Shown here one piece after another: positions 45,186 through 56,621 of a stretch of DNA of 64,000 nt (the first letter of the stretch is position 1; each line of letters begins with the position of its first letter). Under the pieces are notes generated by a model. That model was given only the letters and a program-made list of their open reading frames with translations, did no database searches and was not told where the DNA came from. Origin of the DNA: Karstenula rhodostoma CBS 690.94 (Eukaryota > Ascomycota > Dothideomycetes > Pleosporales > Didymosphaeriaceae). Location: NCBI GenBank assembly GCA_010093485.1, contig MU001500.1, forward strand, positions 1,777,478 through 1,841,477. Reading direction: 5' to 3'. A program made the translations under genes and the position numbers.

Positions 45186-48100
45186 TCAGGATCCACGACC
45201 CTCATGAGAACGTTCATTACTCCCAGGAGACATTTCAGCCGTGTGATACGTCGTCTCAGACCCGTCACCTCCTTCCTCGGTTCTCAGGACTGGATGACTT
45301 CTCAATGCTGCGTTGCGTCCCGGAGACTGTAGCGACTGTGGCGACTGCAGCAGTATCTCGCGCGTGGCGTTTTGTCTCATTCGTACGGGTGTGCCCAGTG
45401 GCGAGTTGCTAATCGGAATGCGGCTCGGTGTGGATGAATGGGATGCTTGTCTAAGTGCGGGTGATACGGGCTCCTGCGTTGGATACAATCCCACTGGATC
45501 ATGCAAAACACAGGTTTCCTGCGTCTCGACACGGACGGGTGATATAGGGCCTGAGATGATCTGCGTCTGACTCCTGCTTGGCGATGCTGGCTTGGACGTG
45601 ATGCTGGCTTTTCTGGCGCGCGATGGTCGTTGAAAAGAATGCGGAGAGCGACGTGAGACGGTAGGCGATGGGCTAGCTTCGGTTGCTTTAGGAGATACGA
45701 CACGGATAGGCGCAATATCCTCGTCATCATCTTCGACTTCTTCCAGGCACTGGTCTTCTATGGCCTGACCTTTGCCCTTCAATTTCTCTTTGAGACTGCG
45801 CATCCTCCGTCGCATTCCGGTTCGTTCTTCGTCATGCTTGCTGCTACTGGCACCATCGACCTGCATGATATCTCGCGGGCAATCGCTGTCATCTTCGTAA
45901 TCGCTGTCTGCGGATGAGGCAGGATGGCTGCAATCTTCCTGGTTTCCATTCACCTGCGATTCCATCCGCTTCAAGTCACACTTCAGTTTCTTTACTGTCT
46001 GTGTCTTACTCCAAAGCTGGAGGTACCTCCCACGCTTAGTCAGAAGCTCCTCATGAGTGCCGCGCTCGACGATGGTTCCCTTATCCATCACAAAGATTTG
46101 GTCAACGTGTTGGACCGTTGAAAGCCGATGCGCAATCACTATGGTGGTGCGGCCCTGACAGATTCTCCGGAACGATTCTTGTATTTCCGATTCGGCAACA
46201 TTGTCGATACTTGATGTAGCTTCATCAAGAACAATAATGCTCGGATTGCGCAAGAACAGCTGCGCGATAGCTAGTCGCTGTCGCTCACCTCCCGAAAGTT
46301 TCACGCCTCGTTCCCCCACCACCGTGTTATAGGCTCTTGGAAACCTCATGATCTGCTCGTGAATAGCGGCATCCTTGCAAGCGGCTACAACATCTGCATC
46401 GCTAGCGTCTAAGCGTGCGTACCTGACGTTTTCCAGTACGGTGTCGTTGTTGAAGAGTGGCTCCTGTCGGACGATGCCAACAGTCTCTCGCAAACTCTTC
46501 TGGGTCACGCCACGTACGTCTTGATTGTCAATGAAAATAGACCCTCTAGTCACGTCATAGGCGCGGAAGAGCAATTTGTCGCACGTCGTGGTCTTGCCGC
46601 TACCGGACTGGCCGACAAAGGCGACTGTAGAACCGGGTTCGATGGTGAAAGTGAGGTTACTTATCACCGAGTTCTTGCCATCGTAGGAGAAGGATACATC
46701 TCGGTACTCTACCTTGCCCTCGTGGTAGATGAGATTCTGAGCTCCCTCAACATCAAGAACAGTCGGTTCTGTATGCATGAGCTGTCGCAAACGTTCAATG
46801 TCCACAAGGATTTGGACCAGAGAGTGGTAAAAATGCGCCAGCTTGAACAGGGGGTTGATAAAAAAGCTCCAATAGAATAGGAGCGCGACGAAGTTCCCAA
46901 CGGCATCTTTTGTGTGAGTCGTGAGATGCGCGGTGCGAAGGAGGATACCGAGATACCCAAAAGTAACCACCAAGGTCTGACCAGTTCGCATGATCCCAGA
47001 GATATCGTAGTTATACGCCTGTTCGGCCAGTTCCTGACGACTTAGCTTCATGAGGCGGTTGTGCTGATGTTCTTGCCGGTTGAGATAGAAGGTAGACATC
47101 CAGTTTGCGATAGCCTCATGGAGAACGTCCCATTCCACACGCGATGTCTCTCGGTACTTTCGGCGAGCGGCTGCGCACAGGATCGTGCCTTTGTACGTGA
47201 CTATTCCGTAGAAGACGTATGTGCTTGCGAGTGTCAATGCGACATAAACATCGAAAATATACGTGACGTAAGCGAATGCGACCACTATGTCGAGGACCAG
47301 TGGAAGGGTGGACTCGACGAAGTCGTCCACGAATTGGTTGATGACCTGACCTTGTCCAATGGCAGCTATGATCTCCCCAGTCTGCTTGTTCTCATGGAAG
47401 GCGTAAGATAGGCCGGCGACATGCGAGGCAAGCGACAAAAGCAAGTCCAGATAACTACCGTAGAAGAGTCTAACACTCAACCATTTCCTTGCAGGCTCTA
47501 TCAAGAGCTCGTAAGGAACCTTGACTGCAAATATGTAGATCAGAATTTGGTGGGACAACGTGCTGTCGTTGTGGTCGTTGCTGATTGCTTGCACGATGTT
47601 GCCAAGAATTCGAGGACCGAACAGCTGGGCGACTCTACCGGCAACCATGAGCACAGCCAGGACCAGAGCGTAAATCTGACGTCGTCCATCTTTGAAAGGG
47701 ACCACGTATGGTAGCAGGAACTTGACCTCGCGCAAATAAGCCCACCAGCCACCGACCTTCTCGATGCGCTCTTCTTGCTCTGACCAGGATGTGGTGCCGT
47801 CGGTTCTGTCTGCATCCTGCTTGACATCTTGCAGATTATCATTTGAATGACTTGGTTGACTTACGTGTGACGCTTGCAAAAGAGGCTCACTCTCAGCGTC
47901 CCTTGGCCGTGATTCGGCTGACGTGATACTAGAAACGCAGAGGAATACGAGAGACGCGATCCGAAGGAGGCCGATGGACAATTGAACAAACTCAAACACG
48001 CCCGAAGGGTTCGACGATGAAGATGAGAGAGTGATGACTGTGTCGAGCAACAGTGCGAGTGTCCACGTTGCCAGGTTCGACATCCAGTATAGGCGTTTGG

Positions 48101-48413
48101 CGTCGGCTTGGACAATGAACATGACGAGCCAAAACAGGAAGTTGAGAGTGGTATATGCCACACAATCCGGTCGAGCTACCGTATCAGCTTCGAGTGTCGC
48201 ATGGCATGTCTGAAGAAGTCCATCGAGAAAGTGTAACGAGCATATCGCGGCAGTGAAGTGCTTCGACAATGCTCGTTGCGACGGGCTGAGCATGGCTCGT
48301 CTTGACGGTGGGACAAAGCAAACAACAGCGGCAGCGAAGAAGGCTGCGCAGACAACGACCATGAAAGGGGCACAGTATCGAAGCATGCGGAGATAACCGC
48401 TTGCGGAAGCCAT
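45186..48413 (-). CDS. HMT1/ABCB6-type half ABC transporter
   Basis: Single exon, 1,075 residues. The N-terminal membrane region (about 13-165) has five or so helices, as in HMT1/ABCB6. The core transmembrane domain is about 235-545 (start YVVPFKDGRRQIYALVLAVL). The nucleotide-binding domain has Walker A GQSGSGKT at 601-608, the Q-loop Gln at 650, signature LSGGE at 706-710, Walker B IIVLDE at 726-731 and the switch His at 762. All catalytic residues are present. Fission yeast HMT1 moves phytochelatins or glutathione conjugates into the vacuole and gives cadmium tolerance; ABCB6 relatives handle porphyrins. An organellar export role fits, but the substrate is inferred. A tail of about 265 residues, rich in Ser, Pro and charge, follows the NBD and is unusually long. 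Confidence 0.88.
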   Translation of the reverse strand: MASASGYLRMLRYCAPFMVVVCAAFFAAAVVCFVPPSRRAMLSPSQRALSKHFTAAICSLHFLDGLLQTCHATLEADTVARPDCVAYTTLNFLFWLVMFIVQADAKRLYWMSNLATWTLALLLDTVITLSSSSSNPSGVFEFVQLSIGLLRIASLVFLCVSSITSAESRPRDAESEPLLQASHVSQPSHSNDNLQDVKQDADRTDGTTSWSEQEERIEKVGGWWAYLREVKFLLPYVVPFKDGRRQIYALVLAVLMVAGRVAQLFGPRILGNIVQAISNDHNDSTLSHQILIYIFAVKVPYELLIEPARKWLSVRLFYGSYLDLLLSLASHVAGLSYAFHENKQTGEIIAAIGQGQVINQFVDDFVESTLPLVLDIVVAFAYVTYIFDVYVALTLASTYVFYGIVTYKGTILCAAARRKYRETSRVEWDVLHEAIANWMSTFYLNRQEHQHNRLMKLSRQELAEQAYNYDISGIMRTGQTLVVTFGYLGILLRTAHLTTHTKDAVGNFVALLFYWSFFINPLFKLAHFYHSLVQILVDIERLRQLMHTEPTVLDVEGAQNLIYHEGKVEYRDVSFSYDGKNSVISNLTFTIEPGSTVAFVGQSGSGKTTTCDKLLFRAYDVTRGSIFIDNQDVRGVTQKSLRETVGIVRQEPLFNNDTVLENVRYARLDASDADVVAACKDAAIHEQIMRFPRAYNTVVGERGVKLSGGERQRLAIAQLFLRNPSIIVLDEATSSIDNVAESEIQESFRRICQGRTTIVIAHRLSTVQHVDQIFVMDKGTIVERGTHEELLTKRGRYLQLWSKTQTVKKLKCDLKRMESQVNGNQEDCSHPASSADSDYEDDSDCPRDIMQVDGASSSKHDEERTGMRRRMRSLKEKLKGKGQAIEDQCLEEVEDDDEDIAPIRVVSPKATEASPSPTVSRRSPHSFQRPSRARKASITSKPASPSRSQTQIISGPISPVRVETQETCVLHDPVGLYPTQEPVSPALRQASHSSTPSRIPISNSPLGTPVRMRQNATREILLQSPQSLQSPGRNAALRSHPVLRTEEGGDGSETTYHTAEMSPGSNERSHEGRGS

Positions 48414-50048
48414 GGCAGATCGCTGGCAGTTTATCGACAGCGCAGAGTGGACGATGTGCGCCGAAGGGAGAGGAAGAGAGAAGTGGTGAGGCCGGCTGTG
48501 GTGATCATCGCTCGCACGTGCTGAAAGTCCAGAGAGTGCTGGTGGATAAACAAGGTAAGAACGACCAAGCGTCTGGCACTGCCACTGGGGAACCGGAAAG
48601 CGTTGACCCGTTCCGGGGTGCTCGTTCTAACGTGCGTCACGGGGACGTCGCATCCGGTGCCGGTAACATGCCAATGGCTGAGTGGGGGTCTGAGGAGGCG
48701 TTGTGAGAGAAGCGGAAGCCTTGTCCACGGCAAGAGTCGTGGAGGACGCCCGAGGATTGGACAATGGCCGTCGGGACAAGGTGAGGTCGGTGCGTCTCCG
48801 AATTCTCCAGACGCGCTAGCTGCTCGGCCCGCTAGCCGAGCTAATCATGGTGTCGTGCTAGAATGCATCCCCAACCCTCCGTCTCAAGTGACCACGACGC
48901 TGTGCAAATACGTTGCAACACCTTAACAACGGAACCAATTGAACAGTCGCCGGTGGATGATGCAGGTGAGCATAGGCTGATCCGTCAGCTGCATGCCGCC
49001 TGGACGTTGACATGGCCGCGGACGATTCAATGAAAACTCGGGAACCTGCATTACACCTGCATCTGCGCTCACCTCCGAGCGCAGCTCGTGTTCTGCCAAC
49101 CCCCGGAACCGGCTTCGGACAAAGCAGCTCGAGTTGCCAGCACCGCAAGGTGTGCAAGAGTCAACCTGGGCCTACTGCGTACAAGGCAGAACCATCCCCC
49201 AACGCACCACACAGCTACCTCTCCTCGATCCAACATTCGCTGTTCGCAAGCAGGGTTCCAGTGGCTGGAACAAAGGTGCCTGGTTAGCGTGGGATATGCA
49301 TGCAAGCTGCGGCTCGACTGCAGAATAGCTGGCCAATGACAGTCATCGCATAAACGTCCTTCTGAACTAGTCTTTGCAGATGTGTGCTGGCCGACTGACC
49401 GCAATTTGCGCCGAGCATGTACGGCAGCTTGATTCATTAAGACGGAGGAACGCGTTGGGTGAAAGACATTACGATGGTGTTTGGCCAATGAACATTGATT
49501 ACGTCACCGGACCCCAACGTCCAATCAGAAAAACGTATGCGCTTCCACCTCACCTTCCACCTCCCCGCACTTTACAATGCTGCACAACATTGCAGATGTT
49601 AGCAACGTTGAAACAAGCATGGAATTAAAAAAAATTGTATCAAATTATGCCGAGATCATGATGGCGTATCCTGCGTACCGCCACACGCAGAACCAATCTC
49701 GACCCCAACGTTGTATACACGGCTTACATCGAGAACTAATTTGGCATACCTCCAAAGCCTAGATTTCCCACAGTGAGACGGGAGCTTCCCTCTACTAAAA
49801 TTAAACATGGCATCACAGAGAGACTATGTCGTTCACAGCATTAGGAACACATTTCAAGTCTTTCGAAACCCTGTTCACATCAACATCGCACCGCACTCAT
49901 AAGATCATGCAGGAATAGCAATCGCATTACACTATCTGGCTTCCAGGGCTAACACAAAAAGAAGGGTACTCACCTTACCAGGCCCGGAAGACCAGCTTCC
50001 GCAGCTGTCACCTGTCAAGAGACAACACCCACTCACTCTCTGCCCCAC
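48414..50048. other. Intergenic, about 1.6 kb
   Basis: The left part is the ABC transporter promoter. Overlapping ORFs on both strands (for example minus 49069-49488) show no recognisable features. Nothing else supported. Confidence 0.45.
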
Positions 50049-50987
50049 TCAACCCCCAATGAGGTTGTCAAAGCAAGAATCGCACTCAAGCGCATGCGCC
50101 GCAAAGTCCTCCTTCACAACCTCCTCCATCCCCACCGCCATCGCCCGCCCAGCCCTCCCACACACATCCACATGCCGCGCAGACACCTCCCTTACCTCCT
50201 CCCACAGCGCCTCAAGAAACGCCCCCCGCCGCTCCCCATCCAAAACGCCCGCCTGCCCCTTCGTCGTAGACCCCGACACGCCCGACTCAGCGTACGCCTC
50301 CTCCTCCTCTAGCACCTCATCACCAAGCACATCGACCCCACCGCCAACATCAATCCCCAGCCCAAACTTTGTCAGTGTGTTGATGTCGCGGCCCAACCCC
50401 ATCGCCCGCGCCCGCGTATGCAGCCATCCAGACCCCAGCCCCAGCCCCAGCGGCCTCGCAGCGCAACACGCACACCCATCCATCGCACACGCCGTCTCGA
50501 GATCCAGCCCGAGCTGCCACGCGCGCCGCCGCGCCTGCGTCACCTGCATGACCGCAGGGGATGCGCCCGCGAGCCAGGCGTGCACCGTCGCGCGGTTCTG
50601 CTGCTCGGCGAGGAGCGTGGGGTGGATTGCGCCTCCACCGCCGCCACCACCACCACCGGCAATGGGAGTAGGAATAACGGCAGCGACAGCGTCTGATTTA
50701 CCTTGGAGCTTGCACGCCTCCGCGACTACGCCCGCCGCCCACCGCACCCAGTGCGCCAGCATCTCGAGATCCGCATCTTGAGTCGCCGCACGCACCAGCT
50801 GCTGCGTCGTCTGCACCACGCGCCAGGCGCGGAGGACGATGCGGGCGCGCTGGTTGGGGAGGAGGGCGAGTGTGTTTGCGATGGCGGTGAGGTTGAGGGT
50901 GTAGAGGTTTAGGAGGTTGGAGAGTTGCATTTCGGCGAGGAGGGCCGTGGGGGAGGAGGGGTGGAGGGATTGGATTGGGGCGTTCAT
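50049..50987 (-). CDS. Hypothetical protein with C-terminal CxxC pairs
   Basis: 312 residues, single exon. The N-terminal 95 residues are strongly helical (LLAEMQLSNLLNLYTLNLTA). Then come a run of nine glycines, an Ala-rich segment with CAMDGCACCAARPLG, and a C-terminus ending HALECDSCFDNLIGG. The cysteine pairs hint at metal binding or disulfides but match no family I know. The opposite strand is also open over 240 codons, as often happens in GC-rich DNA, so coding status is not certain. It lies 258 bp downstream of the galactokinase gene on the same strand. Confidence 0.5.
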   Translation of the reverse strand: MNAPIQSLHPSSPTALLAEMQLSNLLNLYTLNLTAIANTLALLPNQRARIVLRAWRVVQTTQQLVRAATQDADLEMLAHWVRWAAGVVAEACKLQGKSDAVAAVIPTPIAGGGGGGGGGAIHPTLLAEQQNRATVHAWLAGASPAVMQVTQARRRAWQLGLDLETACAMDGCACCAARPLGLGLGSGWLHTRARAMGLGRDINTLTKFGLGIDVGGGVDVLGDEVLEEEEAYAESGVSGSTTKGQAGVLDGERRGAFLEALWEEVREVSARHVDVCGRAGRAMAVGMEEVVKEDFAAHALECDSCFDNLIGG

Positions 50988-51245
50988 GGTAATGGAGGGA
51001 TGCTGTGGGGTGAGTTAGAAAGTGGGGTTTACCTTGAGGTGTGGTTGTTGAGTTGGGATGTAGATTGCTGGTTGAGCGAGGGGGGTGTGGGTTTATACTC
51101 CTGTGGTATCGTCGGTAGTATGTGTTAACAGTATTTGATGGATTGATCGAAACAAAGACGACGTTGTGTGCATGCAAGTACGCCTTGTATCATTGTGCCT
51201 TTCTATTCCTAGCTTTTGTCACTTCATCTTCGTCTCGCACAATGC

Positions 51246-52898
51246 TTAAACAATGCTGTCCCCGACAACCTTCAGCACCATGCTACCACTCCCCGGCTTA
51301 CTAACCACCACCGCCTCCTCCAGCTTTTCCTTTGTGATGTCAGGGAACCTCTTCTTGTAGTAATTTTCCTCCCAAGCCTGCTTGACAGCCTCGACCTTGT
51401 CCTTAGGAACAAGATGCACGCTGCATCCACCCCAGCCGGCGCCGGTGAGTCTGCTTCCAGCCGCGCCAGCACCGCGCGCAAGGTCGCAAAGCTCGTCGAG
51501 CTCGGGACAGCTGCAGTCGTAGACGTCGCGGCAGGATGTCTGCGTATCGTTCATTAGGTCGCCCAGTGCTTTGATGAGTTCTTGACCGTCTGATGGTGGT
51601 GAGGAGAGGATTTGTCGGAACTTGATGACGCGGAGCGCTTCCGTGAATACGTGCAGCGCACGTTGTCGCAGCTTGAACTTCTCCGCGCGCACGGGGAACT
51701 TGGACATGTAGCGCTGGTTGAGTTCGTCTTCAGATACGCCCAGCAGTGCACAGATGTCGCTTCGTGAGTAGCCCTCCTCTTGCGGGAGGTAGTCGCCTGC
51801 TAGTTGGACGAGCTTGTTTAGCTGGTCCTCAAAGTCCGCGACCGAGGTCTTGTTGTTGTCTGCCACGCCTTGCTTCTCCTCGAAGTAGGTGTCGTGGAAG
51901 CCACGAAGGCTGACACCGAGCGGGGATGAGTCCTGGGGTAGCTCTTTCAAGCCAAAGACTTTTGATAGAAAGACCGCCGCGAGGGTGCATTCTACGACTC
52001 GTAGGTTGTAGCACACGGGCGCGGTGACGTGCTTGTCAGCTGCAACGAAGCTCTGGGCGGTGACGAAGGTGAGTTCGGGGTCTGTATGTGGGAATTCGAG
52101 GGTCTTGTAGTCGAGTGCTGGCTTAAAGCTGACGTATAGCGCAGAACCGCGGAGTGAGAACACAGAGGCAGCCTGGTCCATACTGTTTCTTCGTTAGCAT
52201 CTTCCAAGGAATGAACGTATACTGCCTACCCTCCAGAGTTGACGCCCACTTCTCTCTCCGAGACAATGGCCAATTCGCAAAGCTCTTTCTTGTTCACCTT
52301 TGTCTCGCCGTTCGCGGTTAGCACGCCCAGCGCGGTCGTACATGTGAATGATGCCGAGCTTGACAGTCCGCCGCCGCTTGGGACAGTCCCGTCGCACATG
52401 ACGTCCATTCCAACCGAGACAAACTGCTTCCCCTGTTTTTTGCTCAGAAGCTCTGTGACACCTTTCAGGCCTGACTTGAAGTAGTTCGTCCATTCATGCT
52501 CAGAAGCATCTATCGGGATGGTGCCTTCGGTGGGTATCTCAAACTCGCGCGAAGGGAATTTTGCGGACTGAACGTTTGCGATCCGCACTCGGGGCTTCTC
52601 TTCTGACGGTCGTACAGCTACGGCCATGACAAAGTCGGCGGTGATGGCCATGGGAAGCACCTCGTAAAGAGAGTAGTCGATGTGCTGGCGTCCATTAGTC
52701 GTGCAATTGCACATGCACAAGTAGCCCGCGCACCTCGCCAATGATGTTAACCCGTCCTGGGCTTCGCGCCACGAATTCAGCCGGCTTGCCATATGTCTCC
52801 TTGAACTTGGCTAGAATCCTCTCCCATCGCTTCGCCTGTACTGGGACGGCATCTTCGGGGTAGATGTCGCGCAATGACGTCGCTGTGGGAACCTCCAT
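51246..52898 (-). CDS. GAL1: Galactokinase
   Basis: Three exons: 52898-52734, 52684-52230 and 52182-51246. The introns are 49 and 47 bp (branch sites CTAAT and CTAAC). The product is 518 residues, close to the yeast enzyme. It phosphorylates galactose to galactose-1-phosphate, the first committed step of the Leloir pathway, in the cytosol. The galactokinase signature is GRVNIIGEHIDYSLYEVLP, created by joining exons 1 and 2. The GHMP ATP-binding loop is PSGGGLSSSASF. The GHMP C-terminal motif is GAGWGGCSVHLV. The Asp in NSGGMDQAASV is in the position of the catalytic base. I chose Met 52898 (MEVPTATSLRDIYPEDAVP) because it fits the family's N-terminus; the frame extends upstream without support. 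No other GAL gene is nearby. Confidence 0.93.
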
Positions 52899-54039
52899 TT
52901 TGACGTCGGAAAATCGATCAGTATCCACAGTGCATGTATCGTCGCTATGTAATTGAGTATATGCGCTCAATGTCGGGCAAGATGGAGACGAAGGCACGAT
53001 CTGTGTATTCTTTGCCGGAAGAAAGTGTAATGTATGAGGCAGTATATCCGGTAGAACAGGCAAACAGAAGGAACACAAAGCCGAGCAAACAAGGCAGTCC
53101 AGCTGTATTAATATAGGTGGATAATTTACGCAGAGCGCGTCGTCGCGCCGCTCGGTGGTGTGCAAAATAGCGGGGGAGCTAAGGTGGGGTGAGAAGCTTT
53201 CCCGATCAGGAACTGGATCCGGCGCGTCGGGCGGAACATGCAGACGGATACAAGATCAATGGACGGATTGTTGTACGGAGGACTTGTTGACCTCCATGAC
53301 AACGTCCGGATGTTATCACCACAATCCAGTCTCTTCTTCGATGCCGATGCCCTGTGTTGGAGCGATTCAGCCCGCTTCGTTGTACACGTGAACCTGCCTC
53401 ATTCAACAGCAAGGTCAAGCACAAAAGTTGCATGTGTAAGCCATCTCGAGATCTGCTGCGGATGTCTGACATATCGTGATACCCTACAGTGGAAATGCAA
53501 GAGATCTTTCCGTCATGCTTCAGACCGCAACTCGCACGCTTCTATTCGGCCCTGTTCAACCGCAGGGATAATGACAAACCAAGCCGAGGCTCAAGGGGTG
53601 GGGGCGAAGCGCGACCTCCTGATCTCTCTCCACGGCTCAAAGGTTTTCTCTCGAAAAAGTGGCGTGCTTGACTTTCCTTCCACTCTTCCAGGTCTTGTGA
53701 TGATTGTCAGGAGCTCATTGTCCGCTCTAGCGGGCAATCCCTTGCCGAGGATAGGCTCCTCAATTCTTCACGAATCGTACGAGGATCTGCTGGAGCGCAA
53801 GCATGCCCATCATGTCGTTTTCTCGCTTTCGAAATTAAGTAACATGCTAATCCTCCCCGAAGGTCGGTCGGACATAGCCAGGTGATGGTCGATCCCTTCC
53901 TCTAGACGTGCCACTGCTGTGGCTGACCCTTCTATCAAGCCGCCGCCATCCTCGGTCTGGAGAACAAGAGGTCTACGACGTGAGGCCTTGGGTATCACAA
54001 TGTTTGGATTTGTATCTCTTGCTATGGGTATATGCGCCC
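52899..54039. other. Intergenic between GAL1 and DUO1
   Basis: The left part is the GAL1 promoter. A 215-codon plus-strand ORF (53238-53885) is open by chance or is a weak candidate: no recognisable domain, odd residue use and no good leader. Confidence 0.45.
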
Positions 54040-54811
54040 TCAGCCCAGCCCTCTACCCCTCCCGCGCAGGCCTCGCCCGATGCCACTGCCAGTCCGGCCG
54101 CTCGTCGAACTGCTGCGGTTCAGCCCGCCTCTTGCTGTCTGCCCTCCTACACTGTATTGGCCGGTACTTGATGAAGACGCACCGCGTGGCCTCACCCCCC
54201 CTCGTCCTCTGCCACGCGCGCTGGGCTTTGTGGTCGCTTCCGCTTTCCTCCGGTCCTCCTCTGCCTTTCGCACCGCTGCCTCCCGACGCGCCTGCTCTTC
54301 GGCAGCTCTCCGCTCTGCCGCCTGCTGCTTGTGCGCTTCCTCCTCCTGTATGTCGACGAGGTCCTGGGTGGCGCCCTGCCATTGGGGGTTGAGGATGAGG
54401 CGCTGGTTGTGCTCGGTCTGGGAGAGGATGCGCGTCCATGTCTGCAGGAGGATCGACGCGTTGTTTACCGTCCGCGATACAGTCTGCGTCACATTAGTAT
54501 GCAATTGCATAGGATATACTCGTCCCTGGTCCACGTACATCCATGTTGCTCTTCGCCTTCTGCAGACTTTCGACGACACCCTCGATGACCTTGTTCACAT
54601 TGCGCACGCTCTCGAGCTCCTTGCGCAAAGCGGCCTCGCGTTCCTCTTTGGTGGACCAGTGCGACTCTTTGGGACGCGCCTTGCCGCCGGCAGCGCCCTC
54701 TTCGGCGTGGTCGTGGGCGGGCGGCTGGTTCTTGCGGGCGGCGGGGGTGTCGAACAACGCGTCGGAGTCGGAGTCGGAGAGGCTGAGACGGTCTGACCTG
54801 CGGTCGTCCAT
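54040..54811 (-). CDS. DUO1: DASH/Dam1 complex subunit Duo1
   Basis: Two exons: 54811-54539 and 54483-54040. The 55-bp intron starts GTACGT, has branch CTAAT and ends CAG. The product is 238 residues, near the yeast length. The conserved core spans the junction: ESHWSTKEEREAALRKELES, NKVIEGVVESLQKAKSNMD, then TVSRTVNNASILLQTWTRIL and SQTEHNQRLILNPQWQGATQ. This is a coiled-coil pair that assembles in the ten-subunit DASH ring, coupling kinetochores to microtubule ends. After residue 180 a Glu/Arg-rich helix leads to a Gly/Arg-rich tail (RGRGRGG, GRGLRGRGRG), which is disordered and may bind the acidic tubulin surface. It is divergent with the gene at 55274. Confidence 0.9.
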
Positions 54812-55273
54812 TGTGCGCGTCCCTGCGTCAATGGCCGGTACCGGTATTGTACCGTCGTGTGCAGTGTTGTGGGTGGCGTGTTTGGCGTGTTTGGTGTGTT
54901 TGTTTGACGTGTCGGGGGGGGGGATGGTGGGGCTGTGGCGCTAGGCGTGTTTGTTGTCGCAGCGGCCCTTGCGCTATTGTGCCAAGTGACGACTCACGAG
55001 ATGGCTGGGGCCGCCCAACCTCCTCCCTTCACCGACAGCCACCACTGCTCCACTTGAGCGCCCGCTCGCCCCGTTGCCAACGCTGCCTCTACTCTTCGCT
55101 AGACACGGTCCCTCGCCGCTATCTTCATACACCCCAATTGGTCCCACCCGCCCGCATCAACAATCCATCGCCCCAGCGACGTCAACCTCAACCTTGTTTA
55201 GGTGTTGGACCAGTATTCCTCGCATATTCCCTATCACCACCGCGCAAAGCTCCGCCAGAGTGAACCGGACACA
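54812..55273. promoter_or_regulatory. Shared divergent promoter of DUO1 and the 417-residue gene
   Basis: 462 bp between two divergent start codons. No clear TATA box. C/T-rich on the side of the rightward gene (55020-55260). Co-regulation in the cell cycle is possible but inferred only from the arrangement. Confidence 0.45.
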
Positions 55274-56621
55274 ATGGACCGCACGCCCTCCCCTCCGCGC
55301 AGAGTGCGCACGCCGCCCGCGCCGCTGCACGGCCCCAAGTACGACAACTACGAGCCCTTCTCACCGCGCCGGTCCAGTCGGGTGGCCGCCCAGCACAGCA
55401 CTCACCATCATCCTCACCACGAGCAAGCCACCTCGCCTGCCCGCAAGCGCATCGTCCGCGACGTCACCCCGACCAGCTCCCGGCAAAAGTCCATCAACCG
55501 CACCGCCCACTTCGCGCTGTCACCGCCCTCGTCGCCTTCATCTCCCGACAAAGCACGTTCTCCCCGCCCGACGCGTCGCGCCCAGCACGAGCACGCCGCG
55601 CTCGACTCTGACTCTGAACCTTTTGCACCCACTCCCGCGCGTCGCCTTCTATCCACAATGACGCACCACGGCATGCTCCCCACGCCTGCGAAGACGCCCC
55701 GAAAGCGCGCGCTCCACACCGAGGACTCTCTGCGTCCCACGGCCCGCGTCCTGTTTGCCAACCGCCCGTCCACCGTGGAGGACGCCATGCCGACTCCGCG
55801 CAAGGCCCACAAGAGCATGCGAAGCGTGCTCGACCTGGACAGCTTCGGAGAGCAGATGAGCACTGGCGCCCCCAAGATCGGCGTGTATGTCGATTCCAAG
55901 GAGCGCGTTCCGGAGCGCGAGGACGATGAGAACAACCCGTTCTCGACTCGACGTGGCAAGGGCAAGGCAAAGGCGGCCCCAAGGAAGGAGCGCAAGGTGA
56001 ATGAGAAGACGCGCCAGATCTTCGAGGCTGCTGCTCGCGACGAAGGCATCGTCTACACACAGTACGTATATATAGCCCGCATTTTTGGATCTTACTAACA
56101 TTGCGCAGCCGTGGAAAAACCATCTTCCGCCAGTTCGACGACGTCTCTCGCGCTTCCGACGCAGAGGTGGGTCGCTCATCAGAAGATGAAACCAGCCGCA
56201 AGGCGGACCGTAGCGGCAACCGCCGCATCACGCGCTCTGCCATCAAACCCAAGTTGCTCTTCAAAGAGGATATTGACCGTCTGAAGCGCGAGAACGGCGA
56301 AGACGACGACGACGAGGAAGCACCCACCGACATCGAGCTCCCGATCGCGACGCCCAGCCGCAGGACGCGCCATGTCGATCCGTCAGCCTCGTTTCCCCAG
56401 GACAGCACCGCGTCCGTGACCAAGACTGTCAAACGACGTGAGTATTGCACCCTTCCACCAAGAAGTGAACTGACAAGTGTACAGAAATGTCATTCGAGTC
56501 ATGGAGCCGCGTCAAGCCGTCCTCCCGCGCGTCCGCCTCCGCCCGCGGCACAAAGCGCAGTGCGCCGCCCCTCGACGAGGATGTGCAGCCTGTCGGGAAG
56601 CGCGCGCGGAGTGAGCGCTGA
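55274..56621 (+). CDS. Predicted nuclear, disordered protein of unknown function
   Basis: Three exons: 55274-56061, 56109-56437 and 56485-56621. Both introns are 47 bp (donors GTACGT and GTGAGT; branch sites CTAAC and CTGAC). The product is 417 residues. It is Arg/Ser/Pro-rich with many minimal CDK-type sites (TPSPPRR, TPAKTPRKR, TPRKAHK) and acidic and basic clusters. More ordered short blocks are RPTARVLFANRPSTVEDAMP, SVLDLDSFGEQM, NPFSTRRGKG and GIVYTHRGKTIFRQFDDVS, the last formed across the first splice. A C-terminal SFESWSRVKPSS block precedes a basic tail (KRARSER) like a nuclear signal. This reads like a family widespread in filamentous fungi, but I cannot name it. A cell-cycle role is suggested only by the TP sites and the shared promoter with DUO1. 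Confidence 0.72.

Noticed and set aside
50059..50781. 240-codon plus-strand ORF opposite the 312-residue gene
   Set aside because: Ser/Ala/Pro-rich shadow typical of the reverse of GC-rich coding DNA. The minus-strand frame is longer and has ordered cysteine pairs.
53238..53885. 215-codon plus-strand ORF between GAL1 and DUO1
   Set aside because: No domain, no clear leader, unusual residue mix. Retained only as a weak possibility.
54032..54796. 254-codon plus-strand ORF
   Set aside because: Antisense to DUO1, low complexity, no independent features.
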